From an uncultured Acetatifactor sp. (GTDB lineage Bacteria > Bacillota > Clostridia > Lachnospirales > Lachnospiraceae), in the NCBI GenBank assembly GCA_947627115.1, contig CANQUQ010000013.1, positions 1 through 60,971 of the forward strand: a stretch of DNA of 60,971 nt. The letters are read 5' to 3'. The notes under the pieces are model-generated. The model searched no databases. It was given only the letters and a program-made list of their open reading frames with translations, and was not told the origin of the DNA. The position numbers were made by a program, and so were the translations under genes. This document shows, in pieces, positions 26,101 to 34,961 of this stretch (the first letter of the stretch is position 1; each line of letters begins with the position of its first letter).

Positions 26101-26825
26101 AAAAATATATCACTCACACTACCAATGACTTTATGTTGGATGAGGAGACCGGCAGCGCCGCGGTCCCTGACCAGGCGACGGTGGTCGTAGGCGGCCTCAT
26201 CGCAGAAAAGACTGTCAAGTATACCAAGAATGACAAGGTGATGGCGTTCCTGAATCTTGAGGATCTGGTGGGGAACGTGGAGATAGTGGTCTTTCCGAAA
26301 GATTATGAGCGGTTCGGCGCGCTGCTGCAGGAGGATGCGAAGCTGTTCGTCAGGGGACATGCGTCCGTGGAGGAGGAAAGGGACGGCAAGGTGATCTGCG
26401 AGCAGATCGTCACCTTTGAGGATGCCGGCCGTTCCGGTGAAGGGAATCTCTTCCGCGACCGATCCCTCCGGGGCGGTCAGTGGGGGAGCAGGCCGGGCCG
26501 TGACGGCTCCCGGAGCGGTCAGGGCATGGGACAGCCGCCGCAGCAGGCATCGGCAGGGGAGAAGAACCCGGACAGGATACCCAACGGCATCTGGATCCAA
26601 TTCCCCACTCCTGAGAGCTATGAGGCCAGAGAAAAGGAGCTGCTGGAGGCGATCAGGGCTTCGGACGGAAATGACGACGTGGTGATCTACGTCAAGAGTA
26701 CAAGGAGCCTCAAGGTGCTTCCCGCAAATTGGCGCGTAAGCGCAGACGGGGCTTTGATAGAGAGACTGGAGGCTGTCTTCGGCCGGGACAATGTGAAATT
26801 GCGTTCTCCTGACAAAACCTATTGA
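23184..26825 (+). CDS. dnaE: DNA polymerase III alpha subunit (DnaE)
   Basis: A 1213-residue replicative polymerase of the DnaE1 class. Domains in order: PHP (HLHVHTEYSLLDG, 1-210), polymerase palm with PDIDIDFCFE (about 400), fingers, tandem HhH (about 830-900), and OB-fold (about 1000-1080). A Gly/Arg/Ser/Gln-rich linker (about 1082-1130) leads to a C-terminal domain. The linker is longer and of lower complexity than in typical DnaE. Clostridia normally also have PolC, so this may be the accessory polymerase. ATG follows AGAGGTG. 17 bases after metK. Confidence 0.95.
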   Translation: MAFVHLHVHTEYSLLDGSNKIKEYVARVKELGMDSAAITDHGVMYGVIDFYKEARAQGIRPILGCEVYVAPHSRFDRELTGGEDRYYHLVLLAENNLGYANLMKIVSRGFTEGYYYRPRVDMEVLNQYHEGIIALSACLAGEVQRYITKGLLDEAEKAAKKYEACFGRGNFFLELQDHGMPEQRLVNTELLRMNRRLDIPLVATNDVHYTYAQDADSHDILLCLQTGKKLADEDRMRYEGGQYYVKSEEEMRELFPYAEDALENTQRIADRCHVEIEFGVTKLPKYEVPEGYDSWSYLNRLCDEGLTERYGDGDLPAGDTGQSLRERLDYELSVIRTMGYVDYFLIVWDFINFAKSNGIPVGPGRGSAAGSIVSYCLKITDIDPIRYNLLFERFLNPERVSMPDIDIDFCFERRQEVIDYVGRKYGQDKVVQIVTFGTLAAKAVIRDVGRVMDLPYAFVDSIAKMIPRELNITLDLALEKNPELRKMYQEDEQVKYLIDMSKRLEGLPRNTSMHAAGVVICQKSADEFVPLSRGSDGSIVTQFTMTTLEELGLLKMDFLGLRTLTVIHDAVKFVEKSRGEHIDMGGIDYNDPQVLASIGTGRTEGVFQLESSGMKSFMKDLRPQNLEDIIAGISLYRPGPMDFIPKYIKGKNNHGDVAYSCPQLEPILAPTYGCIVYQEQVMQIVRDLGGYTLGRSDLVRRAMSKKKQSVMEKERANFIYGNPEEGVPGCVAKGIDERTAGSIYDDMMDFAKYAFNKSHAACYAVVAYQTAYLKYYYPVEFMAALMTSVIDNPKKVSEYILLCRSMNIKLLPPDINEGISGFSVSGNQIRYALTAIRGVGRPVIDCIVEEREARGPFTNLKDFIARTADRDVNKRAIENFIKAGAMDGLGGTRKQFMSVYVQIMDRITKDKKNNLAGQLSLFDIADESQKEEFDIRMPEVGEYPREMLLAFEKEVLGVYLSGHPLEEYRELWEKYITHTTNDFMLDEETGSAAVPDQATVVVGGLIAEKTVKYTKNDKVMAFLNLEDLVGNVEIVVFPKDYERFGALLQEDAKLFVRGHASVEEERDGKVICEQIVTFEDAGRSGEGNLFRDRSLRGGQWGSRPGRDGSRSGQGMGQPPQQASAGEKNPDRIPNGIWIQFPTPESYEAREKELLEAIRASDGNDDVVIYVKSTRSLKVLPANWRVSADGALIERLEAVFGRDNVKLRSPDKTY

Positions 26826-26897
26826 AATCAATACTTAAAAGGATTAAAATAAGAAATCAGAGCGTAGTATTAATGTCATAGGATCGGGAGGTAAGTC

Positions 26898-27866
26898 ATG
26901 GCAAAGGAGATAAAGACAATAGCGGTACTGACCAGCGGAGGCGACGCGCCCGGCATGAATGCGGCGATCCGCGCAGTGGTCCGCACGGCGATTGCCAGAG
27001 GCCTGAAGGTGAAGGGCGTCAAGCGCGGCTACATGGGCCTGCTGAATGAAGAGATCACGGATATGGAGGCCCGGCATGTGTCCGACATCATACAGCGGGG
27101 CGGCACGATCTTAGGGACCGCCAGATGCCTGGAGTTCAAAAAGCCGGAGGTGCAGCAGAAGGCTGCGGATATCTGCAAAAAGCACGGGATCGACGGTATA
27201 GTGGTCATCGGTGGCGACGGCTCCTACAGGGGGGCTCAGTGTCTTTCCAGGCTGGGGATCAACACGGTCGGACTTCCCGGTACCATCGATCTGGATATTG
27301 CATGTACAGACTATACGATCGGCTTTGACACCGCTGTGAATACCGCCATGCAGGCCATCGACAAGGTGAAGGATACCTCCTCCTCCCATGAGCGCTGCAG
27401 CATCATCGAGGTGATGGGGCGCAACGCGGGATATATAGCCCTCTGGTGCGGTATTGCCAACGGCGCGGAGGATATTCTGCTGCCGGAGGTCTACGATTAC
27501 AATGAGCAGGAGATCATCAATCACATCATTGAGAACAGGAAAAAGGGAAAGACACATCACCTGATCATCAACGCGGAGGGAATCGGCCACTCCGTCTCTA
27601 TGTCAAGGCGGATCGAGGCCGCTACCGGACTTGAGACCAGAGCGACTATATTGGGATACATGCAGCGGGGCGGCAATCCCACTGCCAGGGACCGCGTTTA
27701 TGCTTCCATCATGGGGGCAAAGGCGGTGGATGTGATGCTGGAGGGCAAGACCAATCGCGTGATCGGTTATAAGCATGGGGAATTCATAGATGTGGATATC
27801 GAGGAGGCCCTGCAGATGAAGAAGGGCATTGACGAATATCAGTATGAGGTTGCACGGATGATCTGA
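26898..27866 (+). CDS. pfkA: ATP-dependent 6-phosphofructokinase
   Basis: A 322-residue glycolytic kinase phosphorylating fructose-6-phosphate. It has TSGGDAPGMN, the ATP-type GGDGS motif (about residue 103), GTIDLDIACTDYTIGFDTA with catalytic aspartate, and MGRNAGY. It contrasts with the second, PPi-type paralogue at 50578. GGGAGG precedes the ATG. A separate hairpin (27882-27908) without T-run lies just after. Confidence 0.95.
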   Translation: MAKEIKTIAVLTSGGDAPGMNAAIRAVVRTAIARGLKVKGVKRGYMGLLNEEITDMEARHVSDIIQRGGTILGTARCLEFKKPEVQQKAADICKKHGIDGIVVIGGDGSYRGAQCLSRLGINTVGLPGTIDLDIACTDYTIGFDTAVNTAMQAIDKVKDTSSSHERCSIIEVMGRNAGYIALWCGIANGAEDILLPEVYDYNEQEIINHIIENRKKGKTHHLIINAEGIGHSVSMSRRIEAATGLETRATILGYMQRGGNPTARDRVYASIMGAKAVDVMLEGKTNRVIGYKHGEFIDVDIEEALQMKKGIDEYQYEVARMI

Positions 27867-27881
27867 GACGAAGGGCATGAC

Positions 27882-27908
27882 AGCGGCTCTCCCGAATGGG
27901 AGGGCCGT
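27882..27908. other. Hairpin between pfkA and the methyltransferase gene
   Basis: CGGCTCTCCC and GGGAGGGCCG pair around GAAT with one bulge; no T-run follows, so it may be an attenuator or processing site rather than a terminator. Confidence 0.35.
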
Positions 27909-27928
27909 CTCTGTAGAGGAGAGGACGC

Positions 27929-28723
27929 ATGATTACCAGCGGTTCTAACGCAAAAGTAAAACAGATAGTGCAATGGAGGAATAAGACGAAGGAACGCCGG
28001 GCGGCGGGCATCTTTTTGGCCGAGGGCTTCAAGCTGTTCCGGGAGGCGCCGGAAGACGGCATCCGCGAGGTCTATCTGTCCGAGGATGTGCTTGAGCGTG
28101 CCGCCGCCGATCCCGCTGTGTGGGAAAAGCTGCAGAGAACAGGCTGGGAGGCAGTGTCGGGCGAGGTCTTTCAAAAGATGTCCGACACCAGGACGCCCCA
28201 GGGCATTCTTTGCGTCGTGAGGTGTCCGCGGTATACACTTTCACAGCTTTTGGAGGCGCCGGCTCCTCTTTTGACGGTGCTGGAGAGCATACAGGATCCG
28301 GGAAATCTGGGGACGATCCTGCGCACAGGCGAAGGAGCCGGTGTGACCGGAGTGATCATGGGCGGCGAGACCGCGGATCTCTTTAACCCCAAGACGGTCA
28401 GGGCGACAATGGGCTCTGTTTTCCGGGTGCCCTTCGTATATGCGGATGATCTGGAGAAGACCGTCCGGCGAATAAAGGCGAGCGGTATCCGCACATATGC
28501 CGCCCACCTGGAGGGAAGCGCCGATTATGACAGCTTTTCGTTCCGGCGGGGAACGGCCTTTCTGATCGGGAACGAGGGGAACGGCCTGAGCCCAGGGCTT
28601 ACGGCTCTTGCGGACGGTCTGCTGCGCATTCCCATGGAGGGGCAGGTGGAGTCGCTGAATGCGGCCGTGGCGGCGGCTTTGCTGATGTATGAGGCCCACC
28701 GTCAGCGGAAACAGGTGAAATGA
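27929..28723 (+). CDS. TrmH/SpoU-family RNA 2'-O-methyltransferase
   Basis: A 264-residue SPOUT methyltransferase. An N-terminal L30e-like substrate-binding domain (about 1-95) precedes the knotted domain with motif 1 IQDPGNLGTILRT, motif 2 IGNEGNGLS and motif 3 SLNAAVAAALLMYE. It methylates ribose in rRNA or tRNA with SAM; the target nucleotide cannot be predicted. GGAGAGG precedes the ATG. Between pfkA and proC on the same strand, spacings 62 and 31 bases. Confidence 0.9.
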   Translation: MITSGSNAKVKQIVQWRNKTKERRAAGIFLAEGFKLFREAPEDGIREVYLSEDVLERAAADPAVWEKLQRTGWEAVSGEVFQKMSDTRTPQGILCVVRCPRYTLSQLLEAPAPLLTVLESIQDPGNLGTILRTGEGAGVTGVIMGGETADLFNPKTVRATMGSVFRVPFVYADDLEKTVRRIKASGIRTYAAHLEGSADYDSFSFRRGTAFLIGNEGNGLSPGLTALADGLLRIPMEGQVESLNAAVAAALLMYEAHRQRKQVK

Positions 28724-28754
28724 TTATATATATAGAAGAAAGGAAGGGACAGCA

Positions 28755-29552
28755 ATGAAGGCGGGATTTATCGGATTAGGCAATATGGCGACTGCCATGA
28801 TCGGCGGTATGCTGGAGAAGGGACTGATGCTGCAGAAGGATCTGCTGGGGTCGGACAAGACCGAGGCGGCGGCGGAGCGCGCGAGGGACAGATACGGTAT
28901 CGCGGCAGGCACGGACAATGCGGCGGTGGCAAGAGAGGCGGATATTCTGTTCCTGGCTGTGAAGCCGGTATTTCTGCAGGAGGTCATTGAAGAGATCCGC
29001 GGGGAGGTCCGGCCGGGGACATTGGTGGTGAGTATTGTCGCGGGCCGGGATCTGAAATATCTGAGAGAAGCCTTTGACAGAGCGGACCTGAAGCTTGTCC
29101 GCTGCATGCCGAATACGCCCGCACTGGTCCTGGAGGGCTGCACCGGGATCTGTGCCGGAGAGGAGGTTCCCAAGGAGGATCTGGATCAGGTGGTGAGACT
29201 GATGCTGTCCTTTGGCAGGGCCGATGTGGTCCCGGAGCGGCTGATGGATGCCGTGGTGGCTGTCAGCGGCAGCTCGCCCGCCTATGTCTTTATGTTCATC
29301 GAAGCCATGGCGGATGCGGCAGTGGCAGGAGGAATGCCCAGGCAGCAGGCCTATGAGTTTTCGGCCCAGGCCGTGCTGGGAAGCGCTAAGATGGTCTTGG
29401 AGACAGGAATGCATCCGGGCCAGCTGAAGGACATGGTCTGCTCTCCCGGCGGCACCACGATCGAGGCGGTAAAGGTGCTGGAGGAAATGGGGCTGCGCGC
29501 CGCGGTCATGGATGCGATGGAGGCCTGCATGGAAAAATCCAGGACAATGTAG
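28755..29552 (+). CDS. proC: Pyrroline-5-carboxylate reductase
   Basis: A 265-residue NAD(P)H-dependent enzyme for the last step of proline synthesis. The Rossmann start GFIGLGNMATAM, the RCMPNTPA segment, and the C-terminal helix bundle with SGSSPAYVFMFIEA and VCSPGGTTIEA are all present. GGAAGGGA precedes the ATG. The next gene has its own promoter. Confidence 0.95.
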   Translation: MKAGFIGLGNMATAMIGGMLEKGLMLQKDLLGSDKTEAAAERARDRYGIAAGTDNAAVAREADILFLAVKPVFLQEVIEEIRGEVRPGTLVVSIVAGRDLKYLREAFDRADLKLVRCMPNTPALVLEGCTGICAGEEVPKEDLDQVVRLMLSFGRADVVPERLMDAVVAVSGSSPAYVFMFIEAMADAAVAGGMPRQQAYEFSAQAVLGSAKMVLETGMHPGQLKDMVCSPGGTTIEAVKVLEEMGLRAAVMDAMEACMEKSRTM

Positions 29553-29581
29553 GGCATAGAAGCAAATACTGCCGGTAATAC

Positions 29582-29610
29582 TTGACAAAGGACTCTGCTT
29601 CTGCTATGAT
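29582..29610 (+). promoter_or_regulatory. SigA promoter of the SleB-like hydrolase gene
   Basis: Perfect TTGACA, a 17-base spacer and TATGAT; the transcript would have a leader of about 80 bases. Confidence 0.75.
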
Positions 29611-29628
29611 GAAATCCGTAACAAATTT

Positions 29629-29681
29629 AACAACTTTGTAATAAATTTATTAAGAAAATGGAATAATTTAACAAAGTTGTT
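29629..29681 (+). repeat. 11-bp inverted repeat in the 5' leader of the cell wall hydrolase gene
   Basis: AACAACTTTGT (29629-29639) and ACAAAGTTGTT (29671-29681) flank an AT-rich 31-base stretch containing AATAAATTTATT. The right arm ends just before the GGAGG ribosome site, so a stem-loop could affect translation, or the repeat could be a protein-binding site. Confidence 0.6.
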
Positions 29682-29695
29682 TTGGAGGAACAATT

Positions 29696-30775
29696 ATGGC
29701 AAAAAGCAGAAAACGGTCTGCTGCACTGTTGGGGCTTCTCCTGAGCGTATCTATGATCCTGCAGACAGACCTTATTGTTCGGGCCGACGACGACGATCTG
29801 AGTGAACTGCGCGGCGGTGTGGCGGCTGTGTTGGATCCCAGCTCTTACAGCTCCACCGAGGTCGTCAATGCCATGGTGGAGGAATTGGACCTTGAGCTTG
29901 AGACCGAACCGGAGGAGGAAAAAGAGAGCACATTGGTCATGGCCAATGTAAAGAATGCTCTGAACGTGCGGAGCGATGCCAATGAAAATGCCGACAAGGT
30001 GGGACAGCTGTACAAGGACTGCGGCGGAACCATTCTGGAGAGAAGGGACGGCTGGACGAAGCTTCAGTCCGGAAATATTGTGGGCTGGGCCTCCGACGAA
30101 TATCTGCTGTTCGATGAGGAAGCGCTGGCGCTGGCCAACGATGTGGGCAAGACGGTGGCGACCGTTGACGCCGCAGCGCTGCGTGTGAGAAAGGAGCCCA
30201 GCACGGAGGCAGCCGTTCTTGGAACGCTGCCCAAGGGCGATATTGTGGAAGTCATCAGCCAGGACGAGGACGGCTGGGTATGCGTGGATTATGAAGGCGA
30301 CGACGGCTGGGTGTCCGCGGAGTATGTGGCGCTGGATTTTGTGATAGACGCGGGCGAGACCATGGAGGAGATCCAGGCCAGAAAAGAGGCGGAGGCAGAG
30401 GCAAAGCGTCACGTGAACTACGGTGAGTACACCGCAGATGCAGATGCCACTTTACTTTTGGCGGCGCTGATCCAATGTGAGGCCGGCAGTGAGGTCTACG
30501 AGGGTCAGCTGGCAGTGGGCGCGGTGGTGATGAACCGTGTCAGGAGCGCTGCCTATCCGAACAGTATTCACGGAGTCATCTATGCGTCGGGACAGTTCAC
30601 TCCCGCCCTGAACGGCAAGGTGAACAGTGTGTACGAGTCCGGGCGGATCAAGGACAACTGTATCAAGGCGGCGCAGGAGGCGATCTCAGGTGTATCCAAT
30701 GTGGGCGATATGACTCACTTCAGGAGGAATAACGGCCGCGAGGGAATCGTGATCGGCAATCACGTATTTTATTAG
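29696..30775 (+). CDS. Secreted cell wall hydrolase with two SH3 domains and a SleB domain
   Basis: A 359-residue exported enzyme. Signal peptide (about 1-30), then two bacterial SH3 domains (about 78-140 and 155-215) that bind cell wall. A charged helical linker follows, then a Hydrolase_2/SleB catalytic domain (about 250-359) with QCEAGSEVYEGQLAVGAVVMNR carrying the catalytic Glu and the end GNHVFY. SleB-type enzymes are lytic transglycosylases in spore germination, but SH3-SleB proteins are also used in vegetative cell wall turnover. Strong TTTTGGAGG before the ATG; own SigA promoter and a leader inverted repeat. Confidence 0.9.
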   Translation: MAKSRKRSAALLGLLLSVSMILQTDLIVRADDDDLSELRGGVAAVLDPSSYSSTEVVNAMVEELDLELETEPEEEKESTLVMANVKNALNVRSDANENADKVGQLYKDCGGTILERRDGWTKLQSGNIVGWASDEYLLFDEEALALANDVGKTVATVDAAALRVRKEPSTEAAVLGTLPKGDIVEVISQDEDGWVCVDYEGDDGWVSAEYVALDFVIDAGETMEEIQARKEAEAEAKRHVNYGEYTADADATLLLAALIQCEAGSEVYEGQLAVGAVVMNRVRSAAYPNSIHGVIYASGQFTPALNGKVNSVYESGRIKDNCIKAAQEAISGVSNVGDMTHFRRNNGREGIVIGNHVFY

Positions 30776-30812
30776 GGAGCACATGACCGCCAGGTACAAA
30801 AGGAGCGAGGAA

Positions 30813-31370
30813 ATGAACGAGATGCTGATTGTTTGGCTCATATTGCTGATTGTGACCATAGTGGTAGAGGTCTATTCCCTGGGCCTTACTTCTATTTGGT
30901 TCTCAGGAGGCGCACTCGCAGCTATAGCTGCCGATCTGCTTGGCGCACCGATCCCGGTGCAGGTGATCCTGTTCCTGGGAGTGTCGCTGCTGCTGCTGTT
31001 CTCTACCAGGCCCATAGCCGTGCGGTATTTTAACAGGGACCGTGTCAGGACGAACGTGGAAAGCATGGTGGGACGGCAGGGCGTTGTCACCGGCGAGGTG
31101 GATAATCTGCAGGGCATCGGTCAGGTGACCGTCTCAGGTCAGGAATGGAGTGCGGTGGGAGCTGACGATGGGCTGCGCATTCCCGTGGGCACTGTCGTGG
31201 ATGTGCTGGCTGTCAGAGGGGTAAAGCTGGTAGTAAAGGTCGATGAGCAGATGAAGCGTGTGGACCCGGACGGACTGAAGAATCAGATCCCGGAGCCACT
31301 GAGCGTTTCCCAGATCGAGGAGATGGAATCCGAGAACAAAACGGGTGGCAGTGCGGCGCCCGAAAAATAA
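30813..31370 (+). CDS. NfeD-family membrane protein
   Basis: A 185-residue protein with three N-terminal membrane helices (about 1-75) and a C-terminal OB-fold (about 90-150; VGRQGVVTGEVDN). NfeD proteins pair with SPFH/stomatin proteins, and such a gene follows immediately, matching the classic NfeD-SPFH operon. The frame begins at 30783, but ATG 30813 has AAAGGAG upstream. The pair is thought to organise membrane microdomains. Confidence 0.88.
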   Translation: MNEMLIVWLILLIVTIVVEVYSLGLTSIWFSGGALAAIAADLLGAPIPVQVILFLGVSLLLLFSTRPIAVRYFNRDRVRTNVESMVGRQGVVTGEVDNLQGIGQVTVSGQEWSAVGADDGLRIPVGTVVDVLAVRGVKLVVKVDEQMKRVDPDGLKNQIPEPLSVSQIEEMESENKTGGSAAPEK

Positions 31371-31397
31371 AAGCCGTACAGAAAAGAGGGAAAAGAA

Positions 31398-32330
31398 ATG
31401 AACGCTGTTTCGGTTTTACTGTTGATACTGGTCGTTATTGCTCTTTGGATCGTGGTGTCCTGTATACGGATCGTGCCGCAGGCTCAGGCCTATGTCATTG
31501 AGCGCCTGGGCGCCTATCAGGGGACCTGGTCCGTGGGATTTCACATGAAATGGCCTGTGGTGGACAAAATCGCAAGGAAGGTGAATCTGAAGGAGCAGGT
31601 GGCGGACTTTCCGCCGCAGCCGGTGATCACCAAGGACAATGTCACCATGAGGATCGACACAGTGGTCTTCTATCAGATCACGGATCCCAAGCTGTTTACC
31701 TATGGCGTGGAAAATCCCATGATGGCCATCGAGAATCTGACGGCTACCACGCTTCGTAATATTATCGGCGATCTGGAGCTTGACCAGACGCTGACCTCCC
31801 GTGAGACCATCAACACCAAGATGCGTGCAAATCTGGATATTGCCACTGATCCCTGGGGCATCAAGGTCAACCGTGTGGAGCTGAAGAACATTATTCCTCC
31901 CGCAGAGATCCAGAATGCCATGGAGAAGCAGATGAAGGCAGAGCGTGAGAGACGTGAGGCTGTGACCCGTGCGGAGGGCGAAAAGAAGGCAAAGATCCTG
32001 GAGGCAGAGGGTGCAAAGGAGTCCGCTATTCTCCGTGCAGAGGCCGATAAGGAATCTGCCATTCTCCGCGCAGAGGCTGAAAAGCAGAAGAAGATCCGCG
32101 AGGCCGAGGGCGAAGCGGAGGCCATTCTCAAGGTGCAGCAGGCAAATGCGGAGGGTATCAGGATGATCCGTGAGGCAGCCGCAGACGAGGCCGTGCTCAA
32201 GATCAAGAGCCTGGAGGCATTCGAGAAGGTGGCGGACGGTCAGGCGACGACGATCCTTCTTCCGGCCGAGCTGCAGGGCATTGCCAGTGTGGGAGCCGCG
32301 TTAAAGGAGGCGGCCAAGGCGGCGGATTGA
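31398..32330 (+). CDS. SPFH/Band 7 protein (stomatin/QmcA-like)
   Basis: A 310-residue membrane-anchored scaffold. An N-terminal helix (about 3-22) is followed by the Band 7 domain (about 24-185) starting RIVPQAQAYVIERLGAYQG, then a long Ala/Glu/Lys coiled coil (about 185-265) with AEKxK-type repeats, and a hydrophobic Ala-rich tail. Partner of the upstream NfeD protein. AAGAGGG lies before the ATG. Confidence 0.92.
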   Translation: MNAVSVLLLILVVIALWIVVSCIRIVPQAQAYVIERLGAYQGTWSVGFHMKWPVVDKIARKVNLKEQVADFPPQPVITKDNVTMRIDTVVFYQITDPKLFTYGVENPMMAIENLTATTLRNIIGDLELDQTLTSRETINTKMRANLDIATDPWGIKVNRVELKNIIPPAEIQNAMEKQMKAERERREAVTRAEGEKKAKILEAEGAKESAILRAEADKESAILRAEAEKQKKIREAEGEAEAILKVQQANAEGIRMIREAAADEAVLKIKSLEAFEKVADGQATTILLPAELQGIASVGAALKEAAKAAD

Positions 32331-32355
32331 GCTTAGAGACAATTATTTCAAAACG

Positions 32356-32397
32356 GTGTGATGGCAATCGTATTTCAGCGCTGCCATCACACTTTTT
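32356..32397 (+). terminator. Intrinsic terminator of the NfeD-SPFH operon
   Basis: GTGTGATGGCA pairs with TGCCATCACAC (11 bp) and ends in TTTTT, 25 bases after the stop. Confidence 0.9.
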
Positions 32398-32412
32398 GAT
32401 TTGATGATCTAG

Positions 32413-32441
32413 TTGTCACAGTAGGATAAATCATGTATAAT
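32413..32441 (+). promoter_or_regulatory. SigA promoter of the SGNH hydrolase-argF region
   Basis: TTGTCA, a 17-base spacer and TATAAT, about 50 bases before the SGNH hydrolase start. Confidence 0.75.
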
Positions 32442-32489
32442 TCATAGGGAGCGTCACAGGTGCCGCTGCGGAACGGAGGAAAGCAGACT

Positions 32490-33920
32490 ATGAAAGAGAC
32501 AGGCCTTAAGCGAAGGATCCTTTTTATTCTTTTTGGCTGCCTTCTGCTCTGCGCGGTGACAGGGGCATCGCTGCTGCTGCGGTTCGATCGCCGGGTCCAT
32601 CATTTTCACAGCGATGAAACGCGCAGGACGGATATGACGGCTCTGGCGGAGAGTGACTGCGACGGTCTTCTTCTTTCCATGTACTCGCCGGAAGCATTCG
32701 ACGGGGAGGACTTCAGACATTACAGAGATATCTCCGTTGCGCAGGCGTTCCACGCCTGTGAAAACCTGGCGGATATCGGAGATTATCTGGCGCAGGGATT
32801 TTCGCACAGCGACAGCCTGAGAGTCGTCTACATGGGACTGGACCCCTACGCCGTCAGCAGACTGTACAGGCATCACGCTTCCCTATATATAAGGGATTAC
32901 GAAAAATATCTGATAAGCTATGCGCAGGCACACCCTGACACCGGCTTTGAGATCCTGCTGCCGGCCCGATCCCTGGAGACTCTGCGGGAGTTGCCGGAAG
33001 GTGAATATGAGGAGCTGGTGGGCTCCTACCGGAATTTTGTCAATATCTGCGCGTCCTGCGAAAACGTGAAGGTGTATTTCATCGGTCACGAGAAATGGCT
33101 GACCGCCAATCCGGAAAATTATGAGGACGCCTGCTGCAAGCCGGCTGTTCTGCACACTCTTCTGGCGTTCACCTTTCGCGATGACGCTTATGTCCTGACG
33201 GCCGATAATGCGGAGGAACGTCTCGGACAAATGACGGAGCTCGTGCAGGCGGAGCCGATGTCTTATCCTGACCTGTCCCGGTGGTGCATGGTATTCTTCG
33301 GAGACAGCGTCCTGGTGAACTGTGGGGGAAGCTTTTCCATACCCGGCGTTGTGGAGGGACTGACCGGCGCTCAGACATATAACCTGGGCGTGAGCGGCGT
33401 CGCGGCGGCGGACACTGTGGGTGCAGAGCTGTCCCTGAACCGTGCGGTGGACCGGTTCCTGGAGCAGGATGCGGAAGGGCTGAAGGCGGACCGCATCTGC
33501 TTTGTCATAGAGTTCGGATTAAACGATTATTTTGGGGGTATTCCGGCGGACAGCTCCGATAACGGCTGGGATGTGACCACTTATGGGGGGGCTCTGCGCA
33601 CAGGGATCCGAACGCTCCGTGAGTCCTATCCGGATGCGGAGATCCTGGTGCTGACGCCCACCTACACCGCAAAATTTTCCGGGGGAACGGAAAAACTGAG
33701 CGGTGAGGGCGGCGTCCTCACGGATTATGTGGAGACGGCGGTCCGAGTGGCAGACGAAATGGGCGTCCGCTGCATAAATAACTATGCGGACAGCGGAATC
33801 AATGCAGACAGCTATGAGCTGTATCTGTCAGACCAGACCCACCCCAACGAGGCGGGGGCATATCTGCTGGGCGAACGCATTGCAAAGAGCGTGGCGAAAT
33901 GGAATATATCCGAAGAATAA
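32490..33920 (+). CDS. Membrane-anchored SGNH hydrolase
   Basis: A 476-residue exported esterase-like protein. An N-terminal membrane helix (about 8-28) precedes an unassigned region (about 45-265), then an SGNH domain with block I FFGDSVLVN (Ser nucleophile), block III GLNDYF and block V DQTHPNE (Asp and His). The catalytic triad is therefore complete. SGNH proteins of this type often remove or add acetyl groups on cell-surface sugars; substrate unknown. ATG 32460 opens the frame, but ATG 32490 follows CGGAGG. argF begins 57 bases later. Confidence 0.82.
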   Translation: MKETGLKRRILFILFGCLLLCAVTGASLLLRFDRRVHHFHSDETRRTDMTALAESDCDGLLLSMYSPEAFDGEDFRHYRDISVAQAFHACENLADIGDYLAQGFSHSDSLRVVYMGLDPYAVSRLYRHHASLYIRDYEKYLISYAQAHPDTGFEILLPARSLETLRELPEGEYEELVGSYRNFVNICASCENVKVYFIGHEKWLTANPENYEDACCKPAVLHTLLAFTFRDDAYVLTADNAEERLGQMTELVQAEPMSYPDLSRWCMVFFGDSVLVNCGGSFSIPGVVEGLTGAQTYNLGVSGVAAADTVGAELSLNRAVDRFLEQDAEGLKADRICFVIEFGLNDYFGGIPADSSDNGWDVTTYGGALRTGIRTLRESYPDAEILVLTPTYTAKFSGGTEKLSGEGGVLTDYVETAVRVADEMGVRCINNYADSGINADSYELYLSDQTHPNEAGAYLLGERIAKSVAKWNISEE

Positions 33921-33977
33921 CAGACCGGCGGCATGGCTTCCACAGGGAAGGCCGGAGGAGACGAGGAGGCACGGATC

Positions 33978-34961
33978 ATGGATTTAAAAGGAAGAGATTT
34001 TTTGAAGCTGCTTGATTTTACACCTGAGGAGATCAACTATCTTCTGGATCTTGCAGCACAGCTGAAGGACAAGAAAAAGAAAGGGATTCCCGTGGATACG
34101 CTGAAGGGCAAGAACGTGGTGCTCATCTTTGAAAAGACAAGCACCCGGACCAGGTGCGCCTTTGAAGTCGCAGCGCATGACCTTGGCATGGGGACCACCT
34201 ATCTTGACCCCGCCGGATCCCAGATCGGCAAAAAGGAGAGCATCGCGGACACTGCCAGAGTGCTTTCCGGCATGTTCGACGGAATCGAATACAGAGGATT
34301 CGGACAGGATATTGTGGAGGAGCTGGCAAGGTATTCCTCCGTGCCGGTATGGAACGGTCTGACGAACGAATTCCATCCCACACAGATGCTGGCGGATCTG
34401 TTGACGATCCGGGAGCAGTTCGGATATCTGAAGGGCATCCGGCTGACATATATGGGCGATGCCCGCTACAACATGGGCAACTCGCTGATGGTGGCCTGTG
34501 CAAAGATGGGAATGCACTTTACGGCCTGCACCACCGAAAAATATTTTCCCGACCGGGCGCTGGTGGAGCAGTGCAGGGAAATCGCCGCACAGACCGGAGG
34601 CAGCATCGTACTGACCCCGGATATCCGGGAGGGGACCGGGAATGTGGATGTGGTGTACACGGATGTGTGGGTGTCCATGGGAGAGCCGGATGAGGTCTGG
34701 GCCGAGCGGATCAGAGAACTGTCCCCCTACCAGGTGACGGAGGAGGTCATGCGCAATGCCGGAGAAAAAGCCATCTTTATGCATTGCCTGCCCGCGTTCC
34801 ATGACCTGAAGACAAAGATAGGCGCACAGATGGGAGAGCGCTTTGGCATCCGTGAGATGGAGGTCACCGACCGGGTGTTTGAATCGGCGCAGTCCAGGGT
34901 GTTCGAGGAGGCCGAGAACCGTATGCACACCATCAAGGCGGTGATGGCGGCAACATTATGA
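33978..34961 (+). CDS. argF: Ornithine carbamoyltransferase
   Basis: A 327-residue enzyme making citrulline from ornithine and carbamoyl phosphate. The STRTRCAFE loop (carbamoyl phosphate), the [11 protein letters not shown] segment, the ornithine-binding VSMGE region and HCLPAFHD are all visible. It could act in biosynthesis or in arginine fermentation (arcB); no arcA or arcC is adjacent. The upstream frame opens at 33933, but ATG 33978 has GAGGAGG upstream and gives the usual length. Overlaps birA start (ATGA). Confidence 0.95.
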   Translation: MDLKGRDFLKLLDFTPEEINYLLDLAAQLKDKKKKGIPVDTLKGKNVVLIFEKTSTRTRCAFEVAAHDLGMGTTYLDPAGSQIGKKESIADTARVLSGMFDGIEYRGFGQDIVEELARYSSVPVWNGLTNEFHPTQMLADLLTIREQFGYLKGIRLTYMGDARYNMGNSLMVACAKMGMHFTACTTEKYFPDRALVEQCREIAAQTGGSIVLTPDIREGTGNVDVVYTDVWVSMGEPDEVWAERIRELSPYQVTEEVMRNAGEKAIFMHCLPAFHDLKTKIGAQMGERFGIREMEVTDRVFESAQSRVFEEAENRMHTIKAVMAATL

